A stretch of 64,000 nucleotides of DNA, from positions 34,851-98,850 of the forward strand of contig NZ_DS981432.1 of NCBI RefSeq assembly GCF_000154845.1. Reading direction: 5' to 3'. Every line of letters begins with the position of its first letter. Position 1 is the stretch's first letter. The DNA is from Phocaeicola coprocola DSM 17136. GTDB lineage: Bacteria > Bacteroidota > Bacteroidia > Bacteroidales > Bacteroidaceae. Below are positions 27,372 to 35,910 of the stretch, one piece after another. The notes under the pieces are model-generated. The model was not told the origin of the DNA and did no database searches. It saw nothing but the letters and a program-made list of their open reading frames with translations. The position numbers and the translations under genes were made by a program.

Positions 27372-30326
27372 ATGCTCAGTAAGTTAAAATTAAACCAACT
27401 TTATTTTAAAGATACCCAGTTTGTCAGTTTAATGACTAAACGCATCTTTAATGTACTTCTTGTGGCAAATCCGTATGATGCTTTCATGCTCGAGGATGAC
27501 GGTCGCATTGATGAAAAGATATTTATCGAATACATGAATCTCAGTCTTCGTTATCCCCCTCGCTTTACACAAGTGTCTACTGAGGAAGATGCATGGAGGC
27601 AACTGGGAAATACAATGTTCGACCTGGTTATCTGTATGCCCGGATCGGACAATAGTGATACGTTCGACATTGCTCGTCAGATAAAGGAAAAATATCCTCA
27701 TATACCATTAGTTGTTCTGACACCTTTCTCTCATGGTATTAAAGAACGAATGGAGCATGAAGACCTGAGTATTTTCGAGTACGTGTTCTGTTGGTTGGGA
27801 AATACAGATTTGCTGGTATCTATCATAAAGTTGATAGAAGACAAGATGAATCTGGAACACGATATAAAAGAGGTGGGTGTACAGATGATATTACTTGTAG
27901 AAGATTCCATCCGTTTTTATTCGTCTGTACTACCTAATCTGTATAAGTTCGTGCTTCGCCAAAGTCAGGAGTTTGCCACCGAAGCATTGAATGAGCACCA
28001 GCGTACGTTGCGTATGCGCGGGCGTCCTAAAATAGTACTGGCCCGCTCTTACGAAGAGGCGATGGACTTATACAATAAATACCAGAATAATACGTTGGGT
28101 ATCATATCGGATGCCCGTTATCCGCGTGAGGGTAAAATTGATCCGCATGCAGGTATTCGTTTTCTTACCGAAGTTAGAAGTCGTGATCCATTTATTCCAT
28201 TGATTCTTCAATCGGCAGAAGTCAGCAACAAAGAGTTTGCCCTTAGTTGCGGTGCTCAGTTTATCGATAAGAACTCGAAGAAAATGAATATCGACCTGCG
28301 CGAAGCTGTTTCCGAAAATTTTGGTTTTGGTGATTTCATTTTCCGCAATCCGAATACGATGGAGGAAGTGGTACGTGTGCATAATTTGAAGGAACTTCAA
28401 AATGCCATTTTCTCTATACCGGCCGAATCATTCCTTTATCACATCAGTCGTAATCATATATCGCGTTGGTTATATTCGCGTGCCATATTCCCCGTTGCAG
28501 AGTTCTTGAAACAAATAACCTGGGAGTCTTTGCAAGACATCGATGCTCATCGCCAGATTATATTCGAGGCGATTGTGAAGTACCGCAAAATGAAAAATCA
28601 GGGAGTTGTAGCCGTTTTCCAGCGTGACCGTTTTGACCGTTATTCTAACTTTGCCCGTATCGGTGACGGTTCGCTGGGAGGAAAGGGACGAGGACTTGCC
28701 TTTATTGATAATATGGTAAAGAGGCATGCCGAATTCGAAGAGTTTGAAAATGCCTCAGTTGTGATTCCTAAGACGGTGGTACTTTGTACAGATATATTCG
28801 ATGAATTCATGGATATGAACCAGCTGTATCAGGTGGCACTGAGTGATGCTGATGATGAAACCATATTACGTGCTTTTTTAAGAGCCAAGTTGCCCGACAA
28901 ACTGGTTGAAGACTTTTTCGCCTTCTTCGATGTTGTGAAGTCACCTATTGCTATCCGTTCGTCCAGCTTGCTAGAGGATTCTCATTATCAGCCATTTGCT
29001 GGAATCTATTCTACTTATATGATTCCTTACCTTACAGATAAATATGAGATGCTGCGCATGCTGAGTGATGCGATAAAAGGTGTTTATGCATCGGTTTACT
29101 ACAAAGACAGTAAGTCATATATGCAAGCTACCAGCAACGTTATCGATCAGGAAAAGATGGCTGTTATTTTACAGGAAGTGGTAGGTACCCAATACGGTGA
29201 CCGTTTTTATCCTTCTATTTCAGGAGTAGCACGTTCTATCAATTATTATCCGATTAACGATGAACTGGCAGAAGAGGGAACTGTAAGTCTTGCTTTGGGA
29301 TTAGGAAAATATATTGTCGATGGAGGACTTACGTTGAGAGTTTGTCCTTACCATCCCGATAAAGTGCTCCAGACAAGTGAGATGGAAATGGCTTTGCGTG
29401 AAACTCAGACGCGTTTTTATGCCCTCGATTTGAAAAATATGGGGCAAAATTTTTCACTCGATGATGGTTTTAACCTGTTAAAGCTTCCTGTGAAGGAAGC
29501 CGAAAACGATGGCTCTTTGAATTATATAGCTTCAACATACGATCCGTATGATATGGTAATACGCGACGGAATCTATCCGGGTGGACGTAAAGTGATAACT
29601 TTTGCCAATATTCTTCAGCACGATGTCTTTCCATTGGCACGTATTCTTCAATTGGTTCAAAAATATGGACAGGGAGAAATGCGTCGTCCCGTAGAGATTG
29701 AGTTTGCCGTAAATCTGAATGCAGCAGAGAAGAAAGGAGTATTCTATTTGTTACAGATACGTCCGATGGTAGATATGAAAGCCGATTTGAATGAAGATTT
29801 GGATGCTATCCCCGAAGACCAGCTCCTGCTGAAGAGTGTAAATTCTCTCGGACAAGGTATTATGGACGATATTCAAGACGTAATATATGTAAAGACCGAA
29901 GGATATTCCGCTTCCAATAATCAGCTGATTGCCTATGATATAGAGAAACTTAACAAACGTTTCCTGGATGAAGGAAAGCATTATATTCTTATTGGTCCGG
30001 GACGCTGGGGAAGCAGTGATACATGGCTGGGTATTCCGGTAAAATGGCCTAATATATCGGCTGCGCGTGTCATTGTAGAGGCTGGACTCACCAATTATCG
30101 TGTCGATCCGAGTCAGGGAACCCATTTCTTCCAGAATCTGACATCCTTCGGTGTCGGTTATTTTACGATAAATGCTTATATGAACGACGGACTGTATAAT
30201 CAGGAATTGCTGAACAGTATGCCGGCTGTGGAAGAAACCAAGTATTTACGCTGGGTACATTTCGATAAGCCGCTTGCTGTCAAGATGAATGGTAAGAAGA
30301 AAATAGGAGTGGTTAGTTTTGACTGA
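27372..30326 (+). CDS. Receiver-domain / PEP synthase-like ATP-binding (PPDK_N) fusion protein
   Basis: A 984-residue cytosolic protein. Residues ~25-155 look like a degenerate receiver domain (FNVLLVANPYDAF, FDLVICMPGS). Residues ~170-310 form a second receiver that keeps the expected residues: LLVEDS (Glu177, Asp178), IISDAR (Asp247) and FIDKNS (Lys300). From ~425 to 800 there is a PPDK_N/ATP-grasp module (IGDGSLGGKGRGLAFID, SPIAIRSSSLLEDSHYQPFAG, ending FYLLQIRPM). The phosphohistidine swivel and PEP-binding domains of PEP synthase and PPDK are absent; instead ~170 residues follow with ILIGPGRWGSSDTWLG. It is therefore not a normal PEP synthase; regulated nucleotide binding or phosphotransfer is inferred. 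ATG 27432 is an alternative start. Confidence 0.8.
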   Translation: MLSKLKLNQLYFKDTQFVSLMTKRIFNVLLVANPYDAFMLEDDGRIDEKIFIEYMNLSLRYPPRFTQVSTEEDAWRQLGNTMFDLVICMPGSDNSDTFDIARQIKEKYPHIPLVVLTPFSHGIKERMEHEDLSIFEYVFCWLGNTDLLVSIIKLIEDKMNLEHDIKEVGVQMILLVEDSIRFYSSVLPNLYKFVLRQSQEFATEALNEHQRTLRMRGRPKIVLARSYEEAMDLYNKYQNNTLGIISDARYPREGKIDPHAGIRFLTEVRSRDPFIPLILQSAEVSNKEFALSCGAQFIDKNSKKMNIDLREAVSENFGFGDFIFRNPNTMEEVVRVHNLKELQNAIFSIPAESFLYHISRNHISRWLYSRAIFPVAEFLKQITWESLQDIDAHRQIIFEAIVKYRKMKNQGVVAVFQRDRFDRYSNFARIGDGSLGGKGRGLAFIDNMVKRHAEFEEFENASVVIPKTVVLCTDIFDEFMDMNQLYQVALSDADDETILRAFLRAKLPDKLVEDFFAFFDVVKSPIAIRSSSLLEDSHYQPFAGIYSTYMIPYLTDKYEMLRMLSDAIKGVYASVYYKDSKSYMQATSNVIDQEKMAVILQEVVGTQYGDRFYPSISGVARSINYYPINDELAEEGTVSLALGLGKYIVDGGLTLRVCPYHPDKVLQTSEMEMALRETQTRFYALDLKNMGQNFSLDDGFNLLKLPVKEAENDGSLNYIASTYDPYDMVIRDGIYPGGRKVITFANILQHDVFPLARILQLVQKYGQGEMRRPVEIEFAVNLNAAEKKGVFYLLQIRPMVDMKADLNEDLDAIPEDQLLLKSVNSLGQGIMDDIQDVIYVKTEGYSASNNQLIAYDIEKLNKRFLDEGKHYILIGPGRWGSSDTWLGIPVKWPNISAARVIVEAGLTNYRVDPSQGTHFFQNLTSFGVGYFTINAYMNDGLYNQELLNSMPAVEETKYLRWVHFDKPLAVKMNGKKKIGVVSFD

Positions 30327-30343
30327 TCGGATAAATATAAGAC

Positions 30344-30386
30344 AGGTGGGGCAACTTCAGTATAATTGCTCCACCTTTCTTTTTAT
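30344..30386 (+). terminator. Terminator after the receiver-PPDK_N gene
   Basis: AGGTGGGGCAA (30344-30354) pairs with TTGCTCCACCT (30366-30376) with one G-T pair, followed by TTCTTTTTAT. Confidence 0.8.
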
Positions 30387-30393
30387 AGCTTTT

Positions 30394-31242
30394 TTATCCG
30401 TTATTCCGGTAATCCAGCGGGCTCATCCCCACATATCTTTTAAAATATTTTCCGAAAAAAGACATGTTAGCAAAGTTGAGCGAGTCTGAGATCTCCTGAA
30501 TCGAAAGATTTGTTGATTTTAGTTGCGACTTTGCATCCATGATAACCATGCGCGAAATAATTTCCATGCAGGTATTTCCCGTTGCCTGTTTTACCGTAGT
30601 GCAGAGGTGTGTTTGAGTTATTCCTAACTTTTCGGCATACCATGCTACATTACGTGTTTTATTGTAATTCTGCATGACCAGCTGAGTGAAGTTTTTGCAT
30701 AATATTTCGCTCTTCGACAAATTACTTTTGTTTTCATTTGCCCGGTTGCTGTACATGGCTGCTATACCTATATGTATATTATTATAGAGGTGTGGAGTTA
30801 TGAACTTTCGGGTATTCTCGTTAAAGAATTCATACAGCTTTATCAAAAAACAGAGATAATCTTTCAGCAGTGCAGCACCTTCCTGACGGAGGGTAATGAG
30901 CGGGCGTCCTAAAGTGATGTATAAAGTGTTCATTGTAGAACGGTTTAAGTTAGCCTGTTCTACATATTTCGATGAAAACCCTCCGAAGTATAGCTCCATT
31001 TCTCCTTTTACACTATGTATCTGAAGAATTGTTCCGGGCATGATTGTTACAAAATCGTTGGCACGTACAGTTATTCGGTTCAGGTTAACCGATGCTTCTA
31101 CTTCACCGCTCATACACAGAACAAAAATTTCCGATTTTATTCGGCATGGGAAATTGGTGTATAAGCTTAGTAGCTCTTTACTGATACCTGTCCCTACAAT
31201 CCATTCTTCCGGTAAATCTATCTTGGGTAATTCTTTTTCCAT
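30394..31242 (-). CDS. AraC-family transcription regulator
   Basis: A 282-residue regulator with an N-terminal cupin-like sensing domain (about 15-120; SGEVEASVNLNRITVRANDF, IMPGTILQIH) and a C-terminal AraC/XylS DNA-binding domain (about 180-282) with both helix-turn-helix units: NVAWYAEKLGITQTHLCTTV and SIQEISDSLNFANMSFFGKY, ending with FKRYVGMSPLDYR. It is transcribed away from the PCMD lipoprotein gene at 31461 and is the only regulator in the 30-46 kb surface-protein locus, so it is the best candidate for controlling it. The effector is unknown. Confidence 0.9.
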   Translation of the reverse strand: MEKELPKIDLPEEWIVGTGISKELLSLYTNFPCRIKSEIFVLCMSGEVEASVNLNRITVRANDFVTIMPGTILQIHSVKGEMELYFGGFSSKYVEQANLNRSTMNTLYITLGRPLITLRQEGAALLKDYLCFLIKLYEFFNENTRKFITPHLYNNIHIGIAAMYSNRANENKSNLSKSEILCKNFTQLVMQNYNKTRNVAWYAEKLGITQTHLCTTVKQATGNTCMEIISRMVIMDAKSQLKSTNLSIQEISDSLNFANMSFFGKYFKRYVGMSPLDYRNNG

Positions 31243-31296
31243 CGTTTAAAACTTTCTGCAAAGTTATATGTTTTTTGAAATATAGACTATTCACTG

Positions 31297-31315
31297 ATTA
31301 GTTAAATAACCTAAT
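31297..31315. promoter_or_regulatory. Imperfect inverted repeat, possible operator
   Basis: ATTAGTTAAATAACCTAAT is close to its own reverse complement and lies 55 bp upstream of the AraC-type gene, in the divergent intergenic region. It could bind the regulator; AT-rich chance symmetry is equally possible. Confidence 0.25.
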
Positions 31316-31361
31316 ATAGTTTATAAATTAGTACGTTATATATTCACTTTTAATCTCATAT

Positions 31362-31425
31362 TAAAAAATAGAACAAAAATAATAAAATTAGACCTTGTCA
31401 GTTCGTCTGAAAGGTTATTACTTTG
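31362..31425 (+). promoter_or_regulatory. Conserved promoter module, copy 1
   Basis: Contains TAAAAAATAGAACAAAAAT (31362-31380), AGACCTT (31390-31396) and TTATTACTTTG (31415-31425, a near match to the -7 box). The same three blocks recur with identical spacing at 35492-35555. It begins 99 bp and ends 35 bp before the lipoprotein start. Confidence 0.7.
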
Positions 31426-31460
31426 CACCGATTAATAAAAATAAAATTTTAAGGTATCAA

Positions 31461-33017
31461 ATGAAAAAGAATTTGTTTTTTTACTTGTTTGCTGTATTGT
31501 GTACAGTGAGCTTGTTCACTTCTTGTAGTGACGATGATGAACCAACAGTAACTGTCCCTGGCAATGTTGATGTAGCAGGTGACTATAAAGGAGCATTGAA
31601 TGTTACGTTGAAAATGGAAACTGGAGATGTTCCTGCTGGTAATGTTCCTGCTCAGCTTGTTTCTGTGACTAATGCTGGAGAAAATACTGTAGATTTAAAA
31701 ATCAGCAACTTTTCTTTCAGTGGAATGCAACTAGGTGATATTGAAGTAAGTGGTTGCCAGTTGACTGATGCTGGAAATGGTAAATATACTTTTACAGCAA
31801 CTTCTTCGATGGACGTAACAGGGCTGCTGTCTGCTGGAATCAAAGCAAATGGAGTTTTTGAAGATAAAACTCTTACACTCGATTTGGATATAGATGATGT
31901 CAAACTGATGGGATCTCCAGTACCTTATACTGTAAAAGTAGCTTATTCTGGTACTAAACTTTCTGGTACAGAAAGCGGTGAAGCTAAGATCCTTTCTTTT
32001 GTTTTCGACAAAGAAGTTGCAGCTGTAGATTCATTGGTTGTTGGTGATGTGGTTATCAACGAAGAATCTAAGACTATTACTTTCATGGTTGCTGATACTG
32101 CAAAAGCTGAATATCTTACGGCTTTAGTTCCGACTATTGAAGTTTCTGAAAAAGCGACAGTTACTCCTGCAAGTGGTGTAGCACAGGATTTCTCAAATGG
32201 CAAGACTGTAACTTATACAGTTACTGCTGAAAATGGAACAACAGTAGAATATGTAGCTTCTATTTCTGGTAATGCTTCTTTCTATGATTTTGAAAGCTGG
32301 AGTTATGGTAGTACTATGTATCCTGAAGAACAGGATTGTCCTATATTGAATGGATGGGCTTGCTGTAACGATGCTGTCCTGTTAATTAAAAAAATGGGAG
32401 CGTTGGGTGGTATTACTTATGAAGGAGAATATCCAGTACGTCCTTCTACCGACGATGTACATGCAGGTGAAAAGGCTCTTCTGCTGGAATCTGTAGATAC
32501 TAAAGGCGGAAACATTTTCGGTACTCCTGTTCCTAAGGTAACAGCAGCTACAGCATTTTTAGGAACATTTAATGCTTTTGGTGCATTAGGAGGAGATCCT
32601 ATGGCTACTACAAGCTTTGGTGTTATGTATGACAAACAACCGCTTAAAGTAACAGGCTTTTATAAATATACTCCGGGTGCTGAATTTTATAATGCAAATG
32701 GTGAATTGCAGGCTGGTGTTACTGATAAATGCTCTTTAAGTGCAGTGCTTTATGAAGTTTCTAGTGAAGATGAAACTTTGAATGGTGGTAATATTTACAC
32801 TTCTGATAAAATTGTAGCTAAAGCTGTATTTACAAATGATAAAGCTGTAGAATCTTATGCACCATTTGAATTGAATTTGGAATACGTAAAAGATTACGAT
32901 TCTTCAAAATTGTACAAGTTCGCTGTTATTTTTTCAGCAAGTGCTGATGGAGCTAGTTACAATGCTGCAGTAGGCAGTAAATTGCTGATTGATGATGTAA
33001 CAATCATAAATAAGTAA
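31461..33017 (+). CDS. Surface lipoprotein with calycin-like and PCMD domains
   Basis: Start chosen at ATG 31461, which gives a proper lipoprotein signal (MKKNLFFYLFAVLC, lipobox LFTSC); an in-frame upstream start would put 22 polar residues before it and lies inside the promoter module. The mature 500 residues show a calycin-like domain (VAGDYKGALNVTLKME, about 40-165), a DUF5018-like strand-rich domain (ILSFVFDKEVAAVDSL, about 180-270) and a C-terminal PCMD (putative carbohydrate metabolism) domain, recognised by the segment PLKVTGFYKYTPGAEF and the end GSKLLIDDVTI. The PCMD is thought to be a jelly-roll carbohydrate-binding-like fold. Single-gene unit ended by a terminator. Function unknown. 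Confidence 0.8.
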   Translation: MKKNLFFYLFAVLCTVSLFTSCSDDDEPTVTVPGNVDVAGDYKGALNVTLKMETGDVPAGNVPAQLVSVTNAGENTVDLKISNFSFSGMQLGDIEVSGCQLTDAGNGKYTFTATSSMDVTGLLSAGIKANGVFEDKTLTLDLDIDDVKLMGSPVPYTVKVAYSGTKLSGTESGEAKILSFVFDKEVAAVDSLVVGDVVINEESKTITFMVADTAKAEYLTALVPTIEVSEKATVTPASGVAQDFSNGKTVTYTVTAENGTTVEYVASISGNASFYDFESWSYGSTMYPEEQDCPILNGWACCNDAVLLIKKMGALGGITYEGEYPVRPSTDDVHAGEKALLLESVDTKGGNIFGTPVPKVTAATAFLGTFNAFGALGGDPMATTSFGVMYDKQPLKVTGFYKYTPGAEFYNANGELQAGVTDKCSLSAVLYEVSSEDETLNGGNIYTSDKIVAKAVFTNDKAVESYAPFELNLEYVKDYDSSKLYKFAVIFSASADGASYNAAVGSKLLIDDVTIINK

Positions 33018-33042
33018 TTTCTAGATATTTAACAAGAAGAGA

Positions 33043-33084
33043 AGAGGTGGTGAAGTATTATTACTTTACCACCTCTTTTTATTT
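33043..33084 (+). terminator. Terminator after the PCMD lipoprotein
   Basis: A 15-bp stem, AGAGGTGGTGAAGTA (33043-33057) / TACTTTACCACCTCT (33062-33076) with one G-T pair, followed by TTTTATTTG. Confidence 0.85.
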
Positions 33085-33086
33085 GT

Positions 33087-33391
33087 ACAAATTATAAAAA
33101 AACATGCTGATGTTTTATCCAATTCTTGGGCAAGTTTTCTTGAATTTATGCTCATGTTTTTTTTAGTATGCAGTGATTCCTAAAATATAGATATCTGATA
33201 TAAACTAGAAAGGCTCTATCAATCGTATTTGGGAGAATGACAGAGCCTTTTTTATAGTAAGTAAAGTGGTTGATTCTTAATGTAATAAACTCTTTTGGAA
33301 AGAGCCTGATCTTTGCTTTGCCCTCACGTTTTCTTCAATAGCTGAAAATTTGATGAGAGGCTTGAAAAATATGCATTTCCATTATGCGAGG
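33087..33391. other. Gene-free stretch between convergent units
   Basis: AT-rich DNA with no credible ORF. It holds one further terminator-like hairpin (33209-33253) and nothing else recognisable. Confidence 0.5.
33209..33253 (+). terminator. Orphan terminator-like hairpin
   Basis: AAAGGCTCT (33209-33217) pairs with AGAGCCTTT (33242-33250), followed by a T run. It is 130 bp downstream of another complete terminator, and no plus-strand gene lies between, so it may end a small RNA or serve the convergent strand (its flank there is less T-rich). Confidence 0.5.
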
Positions 33392-34174
33392 TTAAAACTC
33401 GTAGCCAAATCCGAAATTCAGATAAATGGGGTACATGGCAAAAGAAATAGTATTGAAGTCTTTCTTGAATATGTCATTGAGTCCCCATGTCAAATCGGCG
33501 TGTACAGTGAGGTGTTTGTAAGCTTTCCAGCTTCCTCCAGCCTGAATACCCCATTGGAAACGACGTAATTCATCAGAAAAGTCATATGCAGCTGAGTTGT
33601 CACCTTCAAAATCAATGCGGCTTCCCGTAGCATCGGGAGTGCGCAAATGTCCTTCATAAACTTCTCCTGAAAAATCTCCATCCATCATGTATGAGAAATA
33701 AGGGCCGGCTACAACTTTCCAGCGGTTATTGATTTTATAGTTTGCCAACAATGGAATAGTGATATACGACATCTTGACTTTGGTTTTGACACCTCCGGTC
33801 CAGAGTCCTTCTACTTTTCCGCCTACCTCGTTGAAGATAGCCATTCCGTAATTTTTTACTGTAGCACGTGTGGTCATGTCTTTGCTGTCAAGTCTTATTC
33901 CAAGACTTATTCCCCATTTCTGGGCAGCATCAACCCATTTTGTTGCGTTTCCTTCAATTGTTATGGCAAGTCCTGGTGAGTAACTGTCCAAACTTCTGAT
34001 CTCTTTTGGAAGAGGAAGCGGTGAAGTTCCTCCGATATTTACTCCTGCCTTGAATTCGTAATCCAGTCCATGTAGGGATGACCATAGCAAACCTTTATGT
34101 TCGGTAGACTGTGCATGTAACAAATTTGCTCCTGCGGTAAGTGCCGCAGCTAATATAAATATATATTTTTTCAT
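33392..34174 (-). CDS. Outer-membrane beta-barrel protein (PorT-like)
   Basis: A 260-residue protein with signal peptide (MKKYIFILAAALTAGANLLHAQ) and an eight- to ten-strand barrel: DYEFKAGVNIGGTS, GISLGIRLDSKD, MSYITIPLLANYKINNRWKV, VAGPYFSYMMDG and the terminal YLNFGFGYEF with a C-terminal Phe. The ITIPLLANYK strand is typical of PorT/outer-membrane beta-barrel domain proteins. It follows a PCMD lipoprotein gene with 35 bp spacing, making a lipoprotein-barrel pair. Confidence 0.8.
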   Translation of the reverse strand: MKKYIFILAAALTAGANLLHAQSTEHKGLLWSSLHGLDYEFKAGVNIGGTSPLPLPKEIRSLDSYSPGLAITIEGNATKWVDAAQKWGISLGIRLDSKDMTTRATVKNYGMAIFNEVGGKVEGLWTGGVKTKVKMSYITIPLLANYKINNRWKVVAGPYFSYMMDGDFSGEVYEGHLRTPDATGSRIDFEGDNSAAYDFSDELRRFQWGIQAGGSWKAYKHLTVHADLTWGLNDIFKKDFNTISFAMYPIYLNFGFGYEF

Positions 34175-34209
34175 ATTCCTGTTTCGAATATCTAGATGAT
34201 TGAATTGTA

Positions 34210-35325
34210 TTATTCACAAGTTATTTCTACTTCGTCAATGCAAAGCTCACTTCCTATAGCCCCTTCGAAATAGGCTCCCTGAATGCTGGAAGAGAAGACA
34301 ATAGCAAGTTTATATTTACCAGCTTTCAGATTATCTTCATTAATGGTTTTACCATTTTGGAGCTTGAAGTCCAGATCAAATCTGGCCCACTGGTCGGTTG
34401 CTTCTGTTTTGTCTATACGTGCCATTGAAACAATGTTCTTTGCCTTCTCGTTGCCTTCTGTAAATAAGTCACCATCCAGCGAGAAGTCACTGTTGGGTGC
34501 TTCATAAAGCACGGCATAGATATCACCGGTATCGGTTTTTCCTGAAATGACATTTCCGTTCTGGTCTGTCAATGTTGCTCCCGGTTTATATTTGTAGTAT
34601 CCCGACATTTTCAGAGGTTTCCGTGTGAAGGGGAAGCCGAACTGAGTTGCTTGTCGTGGAGCAATGATAGCATAAGTCATGTTGAAAGAGCCGATAAAGA
34701 GATTTCCGGCTGCAATCGGCATTTTAGGATTGGTATTCATACCGAAGGTTCCTGTTGACTGAGTAACTAGTTTTACACATTTGCCTTCTACTCCTCCGTC
34801 AGCCTGTGATGTCGGATATTGTATGGCATTGGTTGCCATGCCGCATAAATTATATCCCTGATTACCACTTGCCCATTGCATGATACCATTCACATCAGTC
34901 AGGTATAATATATGATATGGATTGATTTCTCTTAAGTTTTCGAATGAATGTTTTAAAGGCAGCTCTATTGTGTATAGATTAACTGTATAAGTTGCCTTGT
35001 TACTTCCATCTTCGGATGTGACAGTGAAGGTACGCTCTTTTTCAGTGCTGAAATCGTAGTAAGGTGGATTGTCCTTGCTTTGAGATTGGTCTGGACTGAT
35101 GGTAGCCCCGTCAGGGAGAGTGAAATTCAATTCCTGAGCTGCTATATTAGAGCCTTCGAAAACGAAGATCTCGATTTCTCTGCTTATTTCATTGATGTTT
35201 ATTAATTGGATATTTGCTCCGCTGCATCCGTCTATTGCCGCTTCTACATTTAATGCTTCATCCTGAATGCAGGATATTGTGGATAAGGATAAGGTGATTC
35301 CGATTAAAATGTTTTTTAAATTCAT
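34210..35325 (-). CDS. PCMD-domain surface lipoprotein
   Basis: A 371-residue lipoprotein (lipobox TISC). Residues 25-120 form a strand-rich DUF5018-like domain (LININEISREIEIFVFEGSN, TFTVTSEDGSNKATYTVNL), and 125-371 a PCMD domain with NLFIGSFNMTYAI, PLKMSGYYKYKPGATL and the end GSELCIDEVEI. It shares the module order, without the calycin-like part, with the protein encoded at 31461. It is transcribed divergently from the DUF4493 operon and together with the barrel gene downstream. Confidence 0.82.
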   Translation of the reverse strand: MNLKNILIGITLSLSTISCIQDEALNVEAAIDGCSGANIQLININEISREIEIFVFEGSNIAAQELNFTLPDGATISPDQSQSKDNPPYYDFSTEKERTFTVTSEDGSNKATYTVNLYTIELPLKHSFENLREINPYHILYLTDVNGIMQWASGNQGYNLCGMATNAIQYPTSQADGGVEGKCVKLVTQSTGTFGMNTNPKMPIAAGNLFIGSFNMTYAIIAPRQATQFGFPFTRKPLKMSGYYKYKPGATLTDQNGNVISGKTDTGDIYAVLYEAPNSDFSLDGDLFTEGNEKAKNIVSMARIDKTEATDQWARFDLDFKLQNGKTINEDNLKAGKYKLAIVFSSSIQGAYFEGAIGSELCIDEVEITCE

Positions 35326-35352
35326 GTTTCTTTTTAATTATCGTTGACGTGG

Positions 35353-35360
35353 CAAATATA
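35353..35360 (-). promoter_or_regulatory. Promoter -7 box of the PCMD-barrel pair
   Basis: TATATTTG followed by GCC on the minus strand, 27 bp before the start codon at 35325. Confidence 0.5.
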
Positions 35361-35491
35361 CAACAAAAAAAGCAGGATGGAAGCTAATTCCATCTTAATT
35401 TTTATACTGTATTTATGAAAAATAGACTAAAACAATATTGGTAAAATGTATGACTTTCGATACTTTATGATATGGTATAAGTGCGGAAAGA

Positions 35492-35555
35492 TAAAAAATA
35501 GAACAAAAATAAAAAAAACAGACCTTTTCGATAAGCTGAAAATTCTATTACTTTG
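35492..35555 (+). promoter_or_regulatory. Conserved promoter module, copy 2
   Basis: TAAAAAATAGAACAAAAAT (35492-35510), AGACCTT (35520-35526) and CTATTACTTTG (35545-35555). Distances between blocks equal those of the copy at 31362-31425 (29 and 59 bp from the first base). It drives the seven-gene DUF4493/PCMD operon that begins at 35585. Confidence 0.7.
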
Positions 35556-35776
35556 TGCCCCGAAAAAATAAAATTACTAATTGAATGAAAATGAAAAACT
35601 ATTTAAAAGTTCTTTCTTCCGTAATGTTACTGGCTTTTTTAGGCAGTTGCTCGGGTGAAGAAGGAAAGGAGAGTGTTTCAGGGCAAGGCAGTATCATGGT
35701 TGATTTGTCGACCAATCTGTCTTATAGTCGCGCTGTAGATGAGAGCGCTTACCGTAACGTAAACAATTATAAGGTA

Positions 35777-35785
35777 TCTCTATAT
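35777..35785. repeat. Target-site duplication, left copy
   Basis: TCTCTATAT directly abuts the left inverted repeat of the ISAs1-family element; identical copy at 37322-37330. Confidence 0.9.
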
Positions 35786-35910
35786 CACGGCTCTTTCATT
35801 TAAGCTTAGATAAAGGCACATAATTCCCCCACCCACTTCTTATGGGAAGTAGGGATTTTGTTATGATTGATACCCAAAACGTTACGAATCCTCTGAAATT
35901 ACAAATTATC

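Noticed and set aside
27372..30326. Ordinary phosphoenolpyruvate synthase (ppsA)
   Set aside because: The swivel-His and PEP-binding domains are missing and two receiver-like domains are present at the N terminus.
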